Shown: positions 44,990 to 53,081 of the stretch, piece after piece
Position numbering within the stretch: the stretch's first letter is position 1
Layout: each line of letters starts with the position of its first letter
From: Streptomyces sp. cg36
GTDB lineage: Bacteria > Actinomycetota > Actinomycetes > Streptomycetales > Streptomycetaceae
Assembly: GCF_041080675.1 (NCBI RefSeq)
Contig: NZ_CP163520.1
Coordinates: 6,849,501-6,913,500 of the forward strand
Length of the DNA: 64,000 nt
Direction: 5' to 3'
Notes under the pieces: generated by a model
What the model was told of the DNA's origin: nothing
The model's input: the letters and a program-made list of their open reading frames with translations, nothing else
Database searches by the model: none
Translations under genes and position numbers: made by a program

Positions 44990-45943
44990 GTGAACCGTGC
45001 TTCCGGCCACTGGTGGGCCGAACTCCCCCCGGCGGCGGGCGCCGCGGTGATGGCGACCGGCATCGTCTCCATCGGTGTGCACCTCATCGGCCACGAGACC
45101 TTCTCCCGGGTCCTGCTGGCGGCGGCCGTCCTGCTCTGGCTGGTACTGGCCGTGGACTTCGCGACCCGCCTGGTCGGCGACCACGCCCGCTGGGAGGCGG
45201 AGGCCGACACCCCGCCCGCCCTCACCGCCGTGGCCGCGACCTGTGTCCTCGGCACCCGCTTCTCGCTCCTCGGCCGGCAGAACCTCGCCACCGCCCTGCT
45301 CGCCCTCGCCGCCCTGCTCTGGCCGCTCCTGCTCTACGCGGTGGTACGGCACTGGAAGCGGCGGATGCCCGGCGGGGTCTTCCTCGTCTGCGTCGCCACC
45401 CAGGCCCTCGCGGTGCTCGCCGCGACCCTGGCCGCCGCGGGCCGCGGCGACTGGCTCGCCCGGGCCGCCCTGGTCCTCTGCTTCCTGGGGGTGCTGCTCT
45501 ATCTGGAAGCGCTCGTCCGGTTCGACTTCCGGCAGGTGTGGACGGGCGCGGGCGACCAGTGGATCGCGGGCGGCGCGCTGGCCATCTCGGCGCTCGCCGC
45601 CGCCAAACTCACCGCGTCCCCGCTGTGGACCGGCGACACCCACACCGTGCTGCGCAAGATCACCCTCGTGCTGCTCGGTCTCGACCTGGCCTGGTACGCC
45701 ATCCTGCTGATGGCGGAGGTGGCCCGCCCCCGGCCCGGCTACGACCTGCGGCGCTGGGCGACCGTGTTCCCGCTGGGCATGGCGGCGGTGGCGACGCTCT
45801 CCACGGCCGCCGCCACCCACGTACGGGGCCTGCGCACGCTGGGCGAGGTACTGCAGTGGATCGCGGTGGCCGCCTGGGCGCTGACCCTGGGCGCGCTGCT
45901 CTTCGCCCGCGTACGGGGGAGGGGGCACGCGGCGCGCGAGTGA
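44990..45943 (+). CDS. TDT-family (TehA/SLAC1-like) membrane transporter
   Basis: 317-residue protein with about ten membrane helices. The opening PPAAGAAVMATGIVSIGVHLIG and the late RRWATVFPLGMAAVAT segments are typical of the tellurite-resistance/dicarboxylate transporter family, which includes SLAC1-type anion channels. The gating Phe of SLAC1/TehA cannot be placed with confidence. Transport of a small anion is plausible; tellurite resistance is only the historic family name. The start is GTG at 44990. It is divergent from the chitinase gene. Confidence 0.82.
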   Translation: MNRASGHWWAELPPAAGAAVMATGIVSIGVHLIGHETFSRVLLAAAVLLWLVLAVDFATRLVGDHARWEAEADTPPALTAVAATCVLGTRFSLLGRQNLATALLALAALLWPLLLYAVVRHWKRRMPGGVFLVCVATQALAVLAATLAAAGRGDWLARAALVLCFLGVLLYLEALVRFDFRQVWTGAGDQWIAGGALAISALAAAKLTASPLWTGDTHTVLRKITLVLLGLDLAWYAILLMAEVARPRPGYDLRRWATVFPLGMAAVATLSTAAATHVRGLRTLGEVLQWIAVAAWALTLGALLFARVRGRGHAARE

Positions 45944-46006
45944 GGCGGGGGCGACGGGGGCGCGCGGTTGGACCGGGGGGCGCGGGTGGGGCCGGGGCGG
46001 GAGGTC

Positions 46007-46345
46007 CTAGCCCGGCGGGTCCTGGCTCACCGCCGTCACGGCGGTGAGCAGCACCGCCGAGTCCTCCAGGGCGAGCAGCCCGTGGCGCTCCTTGGGGATC
46101 TCGCAGAGCTGCCCGGCCTTCAGCTCCTTGTTGCCGCTGTTCGACGTCAGGCGCACATGGCCGTGCAGCACCTGAAGGCTGGCCGCCGGGGGAGTGGTGT
46201 GCTCGTCCAGCGCCGAACCCGAGGTCAGCGCGATCACGCTCTGCCGCAGCGCGCCGTCGTGGACGATGAGATGGGCGCTGCGGCCGTGCGTGGCGATGCG
46301 CGCCCTGGCCAGGTGCTCCTCCGCGAGTGCTGCGAGGTCCTGCAT
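46007..46345 (-). CDS. Small cupin-domain protein
   Basis: 112-residue single cupin. Helix LAALAEEHLARARIA precedes the barrel: SALDEHTTPPAASLQVLHGHVRL (cupin motif 1, one His kept), LKAGQLCEIPKERHGLLALEDSAVLLTAV (motif 2 with His). Metal ligands are partly kept. Such small cupins often bind a metabolite or protect against stress. The ATG at 46345 was chosen over in-frame upstream sequence because GAGGACGGA lies just before it. It is the distal gene behind the Lrp regulator, with 262 bp between them that holds no gene I can support. Confidence 0.8.
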   Translation of the reverse strand: MQDLAALAEEHLARARIATHGRSAHLIVHDGALRQSVIALTSGSALDEHTTPPAASLQVLHGHVRLTSNSGNKELKAGQLCEIPKERHGLLALEDSAVLLTAVTAVSQDPPG

Positions 46346-46607
46346 GGGTCCGTCCTCATGTCGTCTTGTCGTCGAGCCGCTCTGCCGTCGAGCCGCCGAG
46401 TCCCGGGGCGCCGAGCGGTCGCGCCGCCGGCCGCCGAACCGCTCTGCCGCCGGACCGGCCCGGCTCCGTGCCCGTACGTACGGGCACCGCCCTCCAGCCT
46501 TGCGCCTTCGCGCCGGGACGCAACTCGGCCACACGGCGGCGGCGTCGCCGACCCGCGCGCGGACGCGCCCCCCGGGACCTGTCCGGCGCCGCCGGGGCCG
46601 GCCCGCC

Positions 46608-47087
46608 CTAGCCGTTCCCGGCGGCCCGCCCCACCGACTCGACCAGCGGCAGCAGCCGGTGCGCCACCCGCTCGCGCAGCGCCACCTCGGTGCGGGTGCG
46701 CACCACGCCCGGCAGCTGGATCAGGCGCTGGATGACGTCCTCAAGATGACCGGCGTCGCGGGCCACCACCCGGGTCAGCAGATCGCCGCCGCCGGTGATG
46801 GAGAACGCCTCGACGATCTCCGGCACGGCCGCCAGCGCGTCCCCCACCTCGTCCAGATGCCCCTGGGTCACCTCGACGTGCACGAAGGCGAGGACGGGGT
46901 GGCCCAGGGCCGCGGGGGAGAGGACGGGCCCGGTCCCGGTGATCACTCCGTCGCGCTCCAGCCGGTCCAGGCGCGCCTGGAGGGTGCCGCGCGCGACGCC
47001 GAGCAGCCGCGCGTACTCCCGCACGCTGGTGCGCGGCCGTTCGATCAGCAACCGCAGGATCCGGGTGTCGAGCGCGTCCACCGCCAT
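46608..47087 (-). CDS. Lrp/AsnC-family regulator
   Basis: 159-residue feast/famine regulator. An N-terminal winged HTH (VDALDTRILRLLIERPRTSVREYARLLGVARGTLQARLDRLERDGVI, about residues 3-50) is joined to an RAM/ACT-like ligand domain (VLAFVHVEVTQGHLDEV, EAFSITGGGDLLTRVVARD). The ATG at 47087 gives the usual length; an in-frame TTG at 47123 would add 12 residues. It is divergent from a FUSC membrane gene, so an amino acid or related effector controlling that exporter is possible. Confidence 0.9.
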   Translation of the reverse strand: MAVDALDTRILRLLIERPRTSVREYARLLGVARGTLQARLDRLERDGVITGTGPVLSPAALGHPVLAFVHVEVTQGHLDEVGDALAAVPEIVEAFSITGGGDLLTRVVARDAGHLEDVIQRLIQLPGVVRTRTEVALRERVAHRLLPLVESVGRAAGNG

Positions 47088-47124
47088 GGTCCGTTGGCCC
47101 CTTCCTGGTCCTGTTATCGACAAT

Positions 47125-47149
47125 TCGACTGTACCAATGGCCCAGTCGA
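47125..47149. promoter_or_regulatory. Candidate Lrp operator
   Basis: TCGACTG (47125-47131) and CAGTCGA (47143-47149) are perfect 7-bp inverted arms with an 11-bp spacer, 38 bp upstream of the lrp start. The size fits an Lrp dimer site. The remaining sequence to the FUSC start at 47369 shows nothing else clear. Confidence 0.5.
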
Positions 47150-47368
47150 TTCGAGAGCAGTTGAGCCAGTGTCACTGAGGATGCTTTCCTCGTGCACGTA
47201 GCGATGTGTTCGTAGCGAGTAAAAGGCGCTGTGCAGCGCCGGGCGGCGACGACGCCGGTCCCGGACCGCGGCGCCTTTGCCATGTCCGGAGCCGGGTGCG
47301 CGCGCACCCGGCGGGCACCGGCGCGCAGAAGAGGGTGTTTCTCCAGCGAAGGGGGCGCGGCGACCGCC

Positions 47369-48928
47369 GTGAAGAGGATGTTTGTGGCTCCGGATCCGGG
47401 GCTGTTGCGACTGAGGGTCTCCCTGCGGGCCGTACTGGGCATCGCCCTGGCCGTCACCTCCGCCGAGCTGTGCGGACTGTCCCTGCCCGCCTCCATCACG
47501 GCCGGCCTCGCGGCGCTCCTCGCGCTCTTCACCGTCGGTGACGCCACCGTGCGGCGCCAGGCGCTCACCACCGCGCTGCTGCCCGCCGCCGGATTCCCGG
47601 TACTCGCCCTGGCGACCTCCCTGCACGGCACCCCGCTGCTGCGCGACGCGGCCTGGCTCGCGGTGGTCTTCGCGGGCGTCTACGCCCGGCGCTGGGGACC
47701 GCGCGGCCACGCGCTGGGGATCTTCGGGTTCATGATGTTCTTCACCACCCAGTTCCTGCACGCCGTCCCGGCCCAGCTGCCCGAGCTGTACGGGGCGATC
47801 GGACTGGCCGTCGCCGCCTCGGCGCTGGTCCGGTTCGGCCTCTGGTGCATCGAGCGCCGCACCCCGCCGCCCGCGGCCCCCGCACCGCTCACCGGCCAGG
47901 GACTCGCGCGCCCCACCACCCGCCAGGCGTTCCAGGCCACCGTGGCCTGCGCCATCGCCCTCGCGGCGGGCCAGGTCCTGTCCCACGAGCGCTGGTACTG
48001 GGCCGTCGGCGCCGCCTGGTGGATCTTCGTGAACACCGCGTCGCGCGGCGAGACCCTGGTCCGGGGCTTCCGCCGGGTCCTGGGCACGGTCGCGGGCATC
48101 GCGGCGGGCCTGGTCGTCGCCCTCCCCCTGCACGGTGCCCCGGCACCGACCGCCGCGCTGGTCGCCGTCTGCGTCTTCGGCATCTTCTACACGGCCGGGC
48201 CGTCGTACAGCTGGATGATGTTCTTCGTCACCGTCATGGCGGGCCTGCTCTACGGCCTGCTCGGCGTCCTGCACCCCGGGCTGCTCCTGCTGCGCTTCGA
48301 GGAGACCGCGGTCGGCGCGATCGGCGCGGCGACGGCCGTGGCGCTCGTCCTGCCGGTCACCACGCACGCGGCGACCGAGGCGTGGATCCAGCGCGCCCTG
48401 CACTGCGTGCGCGGCTGCACCAGCGCCGCGACCCTCCGCCTGGCCGGGGACGACGGCGCCGACCCGGCCCCGCACGCGGCCGAGCTGGAGCTGCTGCTCG
48501 GCCGGGTCCGCCTCTCGCTGGCCCCGCTGGTCCACCCGCTGAGCCCGCTCAAGGGCCGCAGGTCGCGCGCCCGGCAGGTGATCGCGCTGCTCGACGACTG
48601 CGCCCGCCAGGTGCGCGGTCTGGCCGCCGTGGCCGCCGACCCGGCCGCCTCCCACGACGCCCGGCTGACGGCCGCGTGCCGCCGGGTCGAGGCGGCGGTC
48701 GAGGCCCTGGTGGCCCCCGCGGCGCAGGCGTGCTCGGCGGCGGCGTCCGCGCCCCGGGCCGTACCGCTGGCGACCGTCCCCGAGCCCGTCGCCGCACCCG
48801 GCGCGGCCAAGGCGCACCACCACACCGCCGAGCTCGCGCTGACGCATCTGCACGGGCTGGAACGGGCGCTGGCCGAGCTCGCCGCGCCGCTGCGCACCTC
48901 CACGCGGGCCCCCGCCCTGACGGCCTGA
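47369..48928 (+). CDS. FUSC-family aromatic/drug exporter-like membrane protein
   Basis: 519-residue protein with two blocks of membrane helices. Block 1 spans about residues 15-155 and block 2 about 190-330, the second containing the FUSC motif RWYWAVGAAWWIFVNTASRGETLVRGFRRVLGT. A charged cytosolic domain follows. FUSC (fusaric acid resistance) proteins export aromatic acids and drugs. I place the start at GTG 47369, 13 nt after GAAGGGGG; ATG 47378 or an upstream ATG near 47282 are alternatives. Probably controlled by the divergent Lrp regulator. Confidence 0.82.
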   Translation: MKRMFVAPDPGLLRLRVSLRAVLGIALAVTSAELCGLSLPASITAGLAALLALFTVGDATVRRQALTTALLPAAGFPVLALATSLHGTPLLRDAAWLAVVFAGVYARRWGPRGHALGIFGFMMFFTTQFLHAVPAQLPELYGAIGLAVAASALVRFGLWCIERRTPPPAAPAPLTGQGLARPTTRQAFQATVACAIALAAGQVLSHERWYWAVGAAWWIFVNTASRGETLVRGFRRVLGTVAGIAAGLVVALPLHGAPAPTAALVAVCVFGIFYTAGPSYSWMMFFVTVMAGLLYGLLGVLHPGLLLLRFEETAVGAIGAATAVALVLPVTTHAATEAWIQRALHCVRGCTSAATLRLAGDDGADPAPHAAELELLLGRVRLSLAPLVHPLSPLKGRRSRARQVIALLDDCARQVRGLAAVAADPAASHDARLTAACRRVEAAVEALVAPAAQACSAAASAPRAVPLATVPEPVAAPGAAKAHHHTAELALTHLHGLERALAELAAPLRTSTRAPALTA

Positions 48929-48965
48929 CCGGCCGCCGCGGCCCCGTGCGCCCGCCACCTCGCCG

Positions 48966-48982
48966 ACTGGTCTAGACCCCCT
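48966..48982. promoter_or_regulatory. DasR-like (dre) site upstream of the lactonase gene
   Basis: ACTGGTCTAGACCCCCT differs from the DasR consensus ACTGGTCTAGACCACT only near its right end. It lies about 70-85 bp before the GTG at 49052. DasR is the GlcNAc-responsive GntR repressor of Streptomyces. A direct role on this gene is inferred. Confidence 0.65.
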
Positions 48983-49051
48983 GCTACGGTCGCGGCAGTC
49001 AGCGCCGGGGGCCGACCCCGGCGCGCCCAGTCGCGCGAGAGGGGTTGCACG

Positions 49052-50095
49052 GTGACCGAGACCAGCACCGGGCGGGCATTCATCGGGTCGTACACCACAG
49101 CGGGGGGACACGGCGTCACCGCCGTCGCCGTGGACGCGGAGACGGGCGCACTGACCCCGCTCGGCGCCACCGACGCCCTCGACAACCCCTCGTTCCTGGC
49201 GCTGTCGGCCGACGGGGCCGTGCTGTACGCGGTCGGCGAGAGCGCACACGGCACCGCCGCCGCCTTCGACGTGCGCGGGCCGGTCCCGGCCCTCCTCGCC
49301 AAGCCCGTACCGGTCGACGGCGCCGCCCCGACCCATCTCGCCCTCGCCGGGGGCCACCTGGTCACCGCCAACTACACCTCGGGCAGCCTGACCGCCCTGC
49401 CGGTGCGCCCCGACGGCGCCCTGGGCCCGGCCGCGCACCTGCTCCAGCACCACGGCTCGGGCCCCCACCCCGACCGCCAGCGCGGCCCGCACGCCCACCA
49501 GGTGCTGCCCGACCCCAGCGGACGGTGGCTGGTCAGTGTCGACCTCGGCACCGACTCCGTACGCGTCTGCGCGCTCGACCCCGCCACCGGCGCCCTGCGC
49601 CTCCACCGGGAGACGGCCCTGCGCCCCGGCACCGGCCCCCGCCACCTGGCCTTCCACCCCGACGGGCGGCACGCCTACGTCCTCAACGAGCTCGCGCCGA
49701 CCCTCGTCGTCTGCCGCTGGGACGCGGCCTCCGGGACCCTCGAACCGCTCGGGGAGACCCCGGTGGCCCACGAGGGCGGGCCGGAGCCCTGCTACCCCTC
49801 CGAGGTCGTCGTGGCCCCCGACGGGCGCTTCCTGTGGGTCGCCAACCGGGGACCCGACACCATCGCCACGCTCGCCCTCGACCCGGACGGCGGGCGCGCG
49901 GCGCTGGTCGCCGCCGTGGACTGCGGCGGCCACTGGCCCCGCCACCTCACCCTCGACCCCACCGGCCGGCGCCTGTACGCGGCCAACGAGCGCTCCGGCG
50001 ACGTGACCTGGTTCGACGTGTACGAGGAGAGCGGCATCCCGCGCCGTGCCGGGTCCCTGGAGGCGCCCGCGGCCTCCTGCGTGCTCTTCGGCTGA
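49052..50095 (+). CDS. Lactonase-family seven-bladed beta-propeller protein
   Basis: 347-residue propeller of the lactonase (YbhE/6-phosphogluconolactonase-like) family. Blade motifs recur: AFIGSYTTAGGHGV, HQVLPDPSGRWLVSVDLGTDSV, PRHLAFHPDGRHAYVLNELAPTLVV, PSEVVVAPDGRFLWVANRG, PRHLTLDPTGRRLYAANERS. No signal peptide is seen. GAGAGGGG precedes the GTG start. Family members hydrolyse 6-phosphogluconolactone or other sugar lactones. A DasR-like site upstream suggests a role in aminosugar or sugar-acid metabolism, which is inference. Confidence 0.85.
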   Translation: MTETSTGRAFIGSYTTAGGHGVTAVAVDAETGALTPLGATDALDNPSFLALSADGAVLYAVGESAHGTAAAFDVRGPVPALLAKPVPVDGAAPTHLALAGGHLVTANYTSGSLTALPVRPDGALGPAAHLLQHHGSGPHPDRQRGPHAHQVLPDPSGRWLVSVDLGTDSVRVCALDPATGALRLHRETALRPGTGPRHLAFHPDGRHAYVLNELAPTLVVCRWDAASGTLEPLGETPVAHEGGPEPCYPSEVVVAPDGRFLWVANRGPDTIATLALDPDGGRAALVAAVDCGGHWPRHLTLDPTGRRLYAANERSGDVTWFDVYEESGIPRRAGSLEAPAASCVLFG

Positions 50096-50102
50096 CCCGC
50101 GC

Positions 50103-50195
50103 GCCACCCGGCCCGCACGCGCGAGGGCCCGCACGCATCGGCGCTGCCGATAAAGCGGACGTAGCCACCCGGCCCGCACGCGCGAGGGCCCGCAC
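50103..50195. repeat. 32-bp direct repeat
   Basis: The 32-bp sequence beginning GCCACCCGGCCCGCACGCGC occurs at 50103-50134 and 50164-50195, 61 bp apart. The second copy contributes the left arm of the terminator at 50185-50217. Confidence 0.85.
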
Positions 50196-50217
50196 CCTTC
50201 CTCGGGGTGCGGGCCCT
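50185..50217. terminator. Hairpin between convergent lactonase and CbiX-like genes
   Basis: Perfect 13-bp inverted repeat (50185-50197 with 50205-50217), 7-nt loop, followed by TTCCTCT. It probably serves both transcripts. Confidence 0.8.
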
Positions 50218-50230
50218 TCCTCTGCCGTAC

Positions 50231-50280
50231 GGGTGCGTCAGTGCACCGGCCTCCGTCGTGCGGGTGCGTCAGTGCACCGG
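50231..50280. repeat. 19-bp direct repeat reaching into the CbiX-like gene end
   Basis: GGGTGCGTCAGTGCACCGG occurs at 50231-50249 and 50262-50280. The second copy contains the TGA of the minus-strand CbiX-like gene, so the end of that gene has been duplicated just outside it. Confidence 0.85.
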
Positions 50281-51189
50281 TGAACCCTGCGGCTGCGGGG
50301 TGATGCCCAGCGCGGCCGCGTACTGCGAGAGCACCAGCTTGCCGATCGCCGGGTAGGCGCCCAGCGGGTCGGCGGCCTGGCAGTCGGCCTCCTTCGCGGC
50401 GGCGTCGAGCAGCCCGTCCGCGACCTCGGGGCCGATCAGGTACGGGGCGACCGCGAGCTGCACCGAGCCCGAGCCGCGCAGCTGCTCGGCCATGGCGGCG
50501 ATGGAGCCCTCCTGGTCGAGCGCGGCGGCCATCACGGGCACGGCCAGCCGGGCGGCCAGCAGCATGCCGGTGATCCCGGCGGCCTGCACGGCCTCCTCGC
50601 CGCCCACGGTGGCCAGGATGATGCCGTCGGCGGCCGTCGCGACCGTGAACAGCCGGGCGCGGTCGGCGCGGGCCAGCCCGGCCTCCGAGAGGCGCACGTG
50701 CAGGGCCTCGGCGAGCAGCGGGTGCGGGCCGAGCACATCGGTCAGCTCGGCGGCGGCGCGGCTGTCCATGACGGCCTGGCGCACCCGGCGGATCAGGGCG
50801 CTGTCGGGGCCCGCGAGCAGCGGCACGACGACGGCGACGGGGCCGTCGGGCGCGGTCACGTCCTGACCGGCGGCCAGGGCCAGCTCGTAGCGGGCGGTGC
50901 GCTCGGCGGCGGTGTGCGCGAGCACGGCGTCGAGCGTGGGGTACTCGGCGTCGGCGCTGTCCAGGTAGCCGATCCGGGCGTCGAGGCCGGGCAGCTCGGA
51001 GCGCGCGATGCTGATGACTTCCTCCGCCAGGGCGCGCACGGCGGAGGAAGGAGTACCGGGAACGGCGAGGACGAGCGCGGGCGCGCCCTCGGGAGCGACC
51101 ACCGGTTCCGGGCGGCGGTGCCGCCCGGGCTGGCGGGGTCGCGGCATTCGTACAGGCAGGCCGGATGCGGGCCCAGTGGGGGAGCTCAT
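50269..51189 (-). CDS. CbiX/SirB-like sirohydrochlorin chelatase-family protein
   Basis: 306-residue two-domain chelatase-fold protein. The tandem alpha/beta repeat is visible: LVLAVPGTPSSAVRALAEEV...LDARIGYLDSADAEYPTLDAVL, then VVVPLLAGP, the second domain after GPHPLLAEALHVRLSEAGL, and LAVAPYLIGPEVADGLLDAAAKEA. Active chelatases have a His in the first strand (AHGS) and in the later metal site; here AVPGTPSS replaces AHGS and IGPE replaces the second site. A catalytic role in siroheme or cobalamin synthesis is therefore doubtful, although the fold is clear. About 38 Arg/Pro-rich residues precede the fold. Confidence 0.75.
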   Translation of the reverse strand: MSSPTGPASGLPVRMPRPRQPGRHRRPEPVVAPEGAPALVLAVPGTPSSAVRALAEEVISIARSELPGLDARIGYLDSADAEYPTLDAVLAHTAAERTARYELALAAGQDVTAPDGPVAVVVPLLAGPDSALIRRVRQAVMDSRAAAELTDVLGPHPLLAEALHVRLSEAGLARADRARLFTVATAADGIILATVGGEEAVQAAGITGMLLAARLAVPVMAAALDQEGSIAAMAEQLRGSGSVQLAVAPYLIGPEVADGLLDAAAKEADCQAADPLGAYPAIGKLVLSQYAAALGITPQPQGSPVH

Positions 51190-51284
51190 GGCGCCGCATG
51201 CTACTGGCTTTGCGGGCGCGGCTGTTCGGGGAGGGTGCAGCTGAGCGGTATCTGTCCGGATTTATCCCGCGAGTGACATTGCCC

Positions 51285-52397
51285 TCAAGTGTCCTGCTCT
51301 GTCGTGACCCGCAACATGGCCGGATCGTGCGGCAGTCGCAGCTCGCCCCGGGCCAGCGCGGCGGCGATCAGCACGGCTCCGGCGAGCGGATCTCCCGCCG
51401 CGGACACCGTCCGCGCACCCGGCCGCAGCGCCGCCAGCTCCTCCCGTACCGGAACGAGCAGCGGATCCCCCATCCCGAACAGCCCGCCGGTGAGCGCGAC
51501 TTCGCATTCGCTCACACTCGCGTCCGCGCTCCGGCCCGCCGGGGACAGGGGCGCCCGGGCGTCCGCGCCCCCGTCCGGGCACACCGCCGCAGCCGACTCG
51601 GCGATGTGCCGGGCAGCCGCGCGCAGGATGCCCGCCGCCACCGGGTCCACCGGTGCGCAGCGCGCCACTTCGGGCGCGAACGACGCCAGTACGGCCGGCC
51701 GGTCCGCTCGTGGATAGAGCACCGACGGCAGCGCGGGCAGCGGACCGAACAGCGCCTCGGCCCGCTCGCGCAGCAGAGCCGAACCGCCGCGCCTGCCGTC
51801 GTGGTCGCGCAGCGCCGCCTCCAGGCCCGCCCGGCCGATCCAGGCGCCCCCACCGCAGTCGCCGAGCAGATGCCCCCAGCCGTCGGCCCGCTGCCACCGC
51901 GTCAGATCCGTGCCGAGCGCGATCATCCCGGTGCCCGCGGCGACCACCGCGCCGGGCCGCTGCCCCAGCGCACCCGCGTACGCCGTCACACCGTCGGCGG
52001 CCAGCGCGAGACGGCGCACCCCGAGCGCCCCGGCCAGCGCCCCGGGCAGCCGGGCCCGCAGGTCGTCGCCGAGCGAGGCCATCCCGGCCGCGCCCACGGC
52101 CACCGCCGCCACCGCCTCAGCCCCGGTCCGGGCCCGCAACTCCTCTACGGCGGGCAGCAGTTGCTCCAGCAGTCGCCCCGCGTCGATCCCGGCGGGGCCG
52201 GTCGGCACCGGCTCCTTCGACACCACCGTCGGGGCCGCCGTGCCCGCCCGCACACCGGAGCCGGAGTCGGCCCGGCCGAGCGCGAAGCGCACCCCGGAGC
52301 CGCCCGAGTCGACCCCCAGCACCCAGGCGGCCGGACCCGGGCCCCGGCCGGAACCCGGCCCCGAACCGGCACCGGATCCGGAGGCCGGCGAGGTCAC
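51285..52397 (-). CDS. BadF/BadG-type N-acetylglucosamine kinase-like protein
   Basis: 370-residue ASKHA-fold sugar kinase. PHOSPHATE-1-type motif [16 protein letters not shown] lies near residue 25, followed by [49 protein letters not shown] (sugar/adenosine region) and [11 protein letters not shown]. These match the N-acetylglucosamine kinase group of BadF/BadG/BcrA/BcrD ATPases. It would phosphorylate GlcNAc, a step after chitin breakdown. The GTG start overlaps the ung stop as GTGA. About 20 Gly/Ser/Pro-rich residues precede the fold. Function fits the nearby chitinase. Confidence 0.82.
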   Translation of the reverse strand: MTSPASGSGAGSGPGSGRGPGPAAWVLGVDSGGSGVRFALGRADSGSGVRAGTAAPTVVSKEPVPTGPAGIDAGRLLEQLLPAVEELRARTGAEAVAAVAVGAAGMASLGDDLRARLPGALAGALGVRRLALAADGVTAYAGALGQRPGAVVAAGTGMIALGTDLTRWQRADGWGHLLGDCGGGAWIGRAGLEAALRDHDGRRGGSALLRERAEALFGPLPALPSVLYPRADRPAVLASFAPEVARCAPVDPVAAGILRAAARHIAESAAAVCPDGGADARAPLSPAGRSADASVSECEVALTGGLFGMGDPLLVPVREELAALRPGARTVSAAGDPLAGAVLIAAALARGELRLPHDPAMLRVTTEQDT

Positions 52398-53080
52398 GGC
52401 AGACGCCAGTCGACCGGCTGGGCGCCCTGCCGGGCCAGCAGGTCATTGGCCCGGCTGAAGGGCCGCGACCCGAAGAACCCCCGGTCCGCCGACATCGGCG
52501 ACGGATGCGCCGACTCGATCGCCGGAAGCTCGCCGAGCAGGGGCCGCAGATTACGGGCGTCGCGCCCCCACAGCACCGACACCAGCGGCGTCCCGCGCGC
52601 CACCAGCGCGCGGATGGCCTGTTCGGTCACCTCTTCCCAGCCCTTGCCGCGGTGCGCGGCGGGCTTGCGGGGCGCCGTGGTCAGCGCCCTGTTCAGGAGG
52701 AGGACGCCCTGCCGCGTCCACGGCGTCAGGTCCCCGTTCGACGGCCGGGGCAGTCCCAGGTCGTTGTTCATCTCGCGGAAGATGTTCTCCAGACTGCCCG
52801 GCAACGGCCGCACCTCGGGCGCGACCGAGAACGACAGCCCCACCGCGTGTCCCGGCGTCGGATACGGGTCCTGGCCCACGATCAGGACCCGTACGTCCTG
52901 GAACGGCTGCTGGAAGGCCCTCAGTACGTGCTGTCCTGCCGGGAGGTAGGTGCGCCCCTCGGCGATCTCCTGGCGGAGGAAGTCGCCCATCGAGGCGATC
53001 CGTCCGGCCACGGGCTCCAGAGCGTCCGCCCACCCGGGCTCGACGATCTCTTTCAACGGTCGTGCTGCCACGGCCGTCAC
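52394..53080 (-). CDS. ung: Uracil-DNA glycosylase, family 1
   Basis: 228-residue DNA repair enzyme that removes uracil from DNA. The water-activating motif [18 protein letters not shown] (Asp catalytic) and the minor-groove motif [14 protein letters not shown] (His catalytic) are both intact. The loop GNDLTPW-like segment ([16 protein letters not shown]) is also typical. Streptomyces often carry two ung copies. Its stop overlaps the GTG of the kinase gene, and the BNR-protein stop is one base from its start, so all three minus-strand genes are packed together. Confidence 0.93.
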   Translation of the reverse strand: MTAVAARPLKEIVEPGWADALEPVAGRIASMGDFLRQEIAEGRTYLPAGQHVLRAFQQPFQDVRVLIVGQDPYPTPGHAVGLSFSVAPEVRPLPGSLENIFREMNNDLGLPRPSNGDLTPWTRQGVLLLNRALTTAPRKPAAHRGKGWEEVTEQAIRALVARGTPLVSVLWGRDARNLRPLLGELPAIESAHPSPMSADRGFFGSRPFSRANDLLARQGAQPVDWRLP

Positions 53081-53081
53081 T

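Noticed and set aside
44990..45943. Tellurite resistance determinant
   Set aside because: Family naming only; TehA-like proteins are general anion channels and no TehB or ter gene is present.
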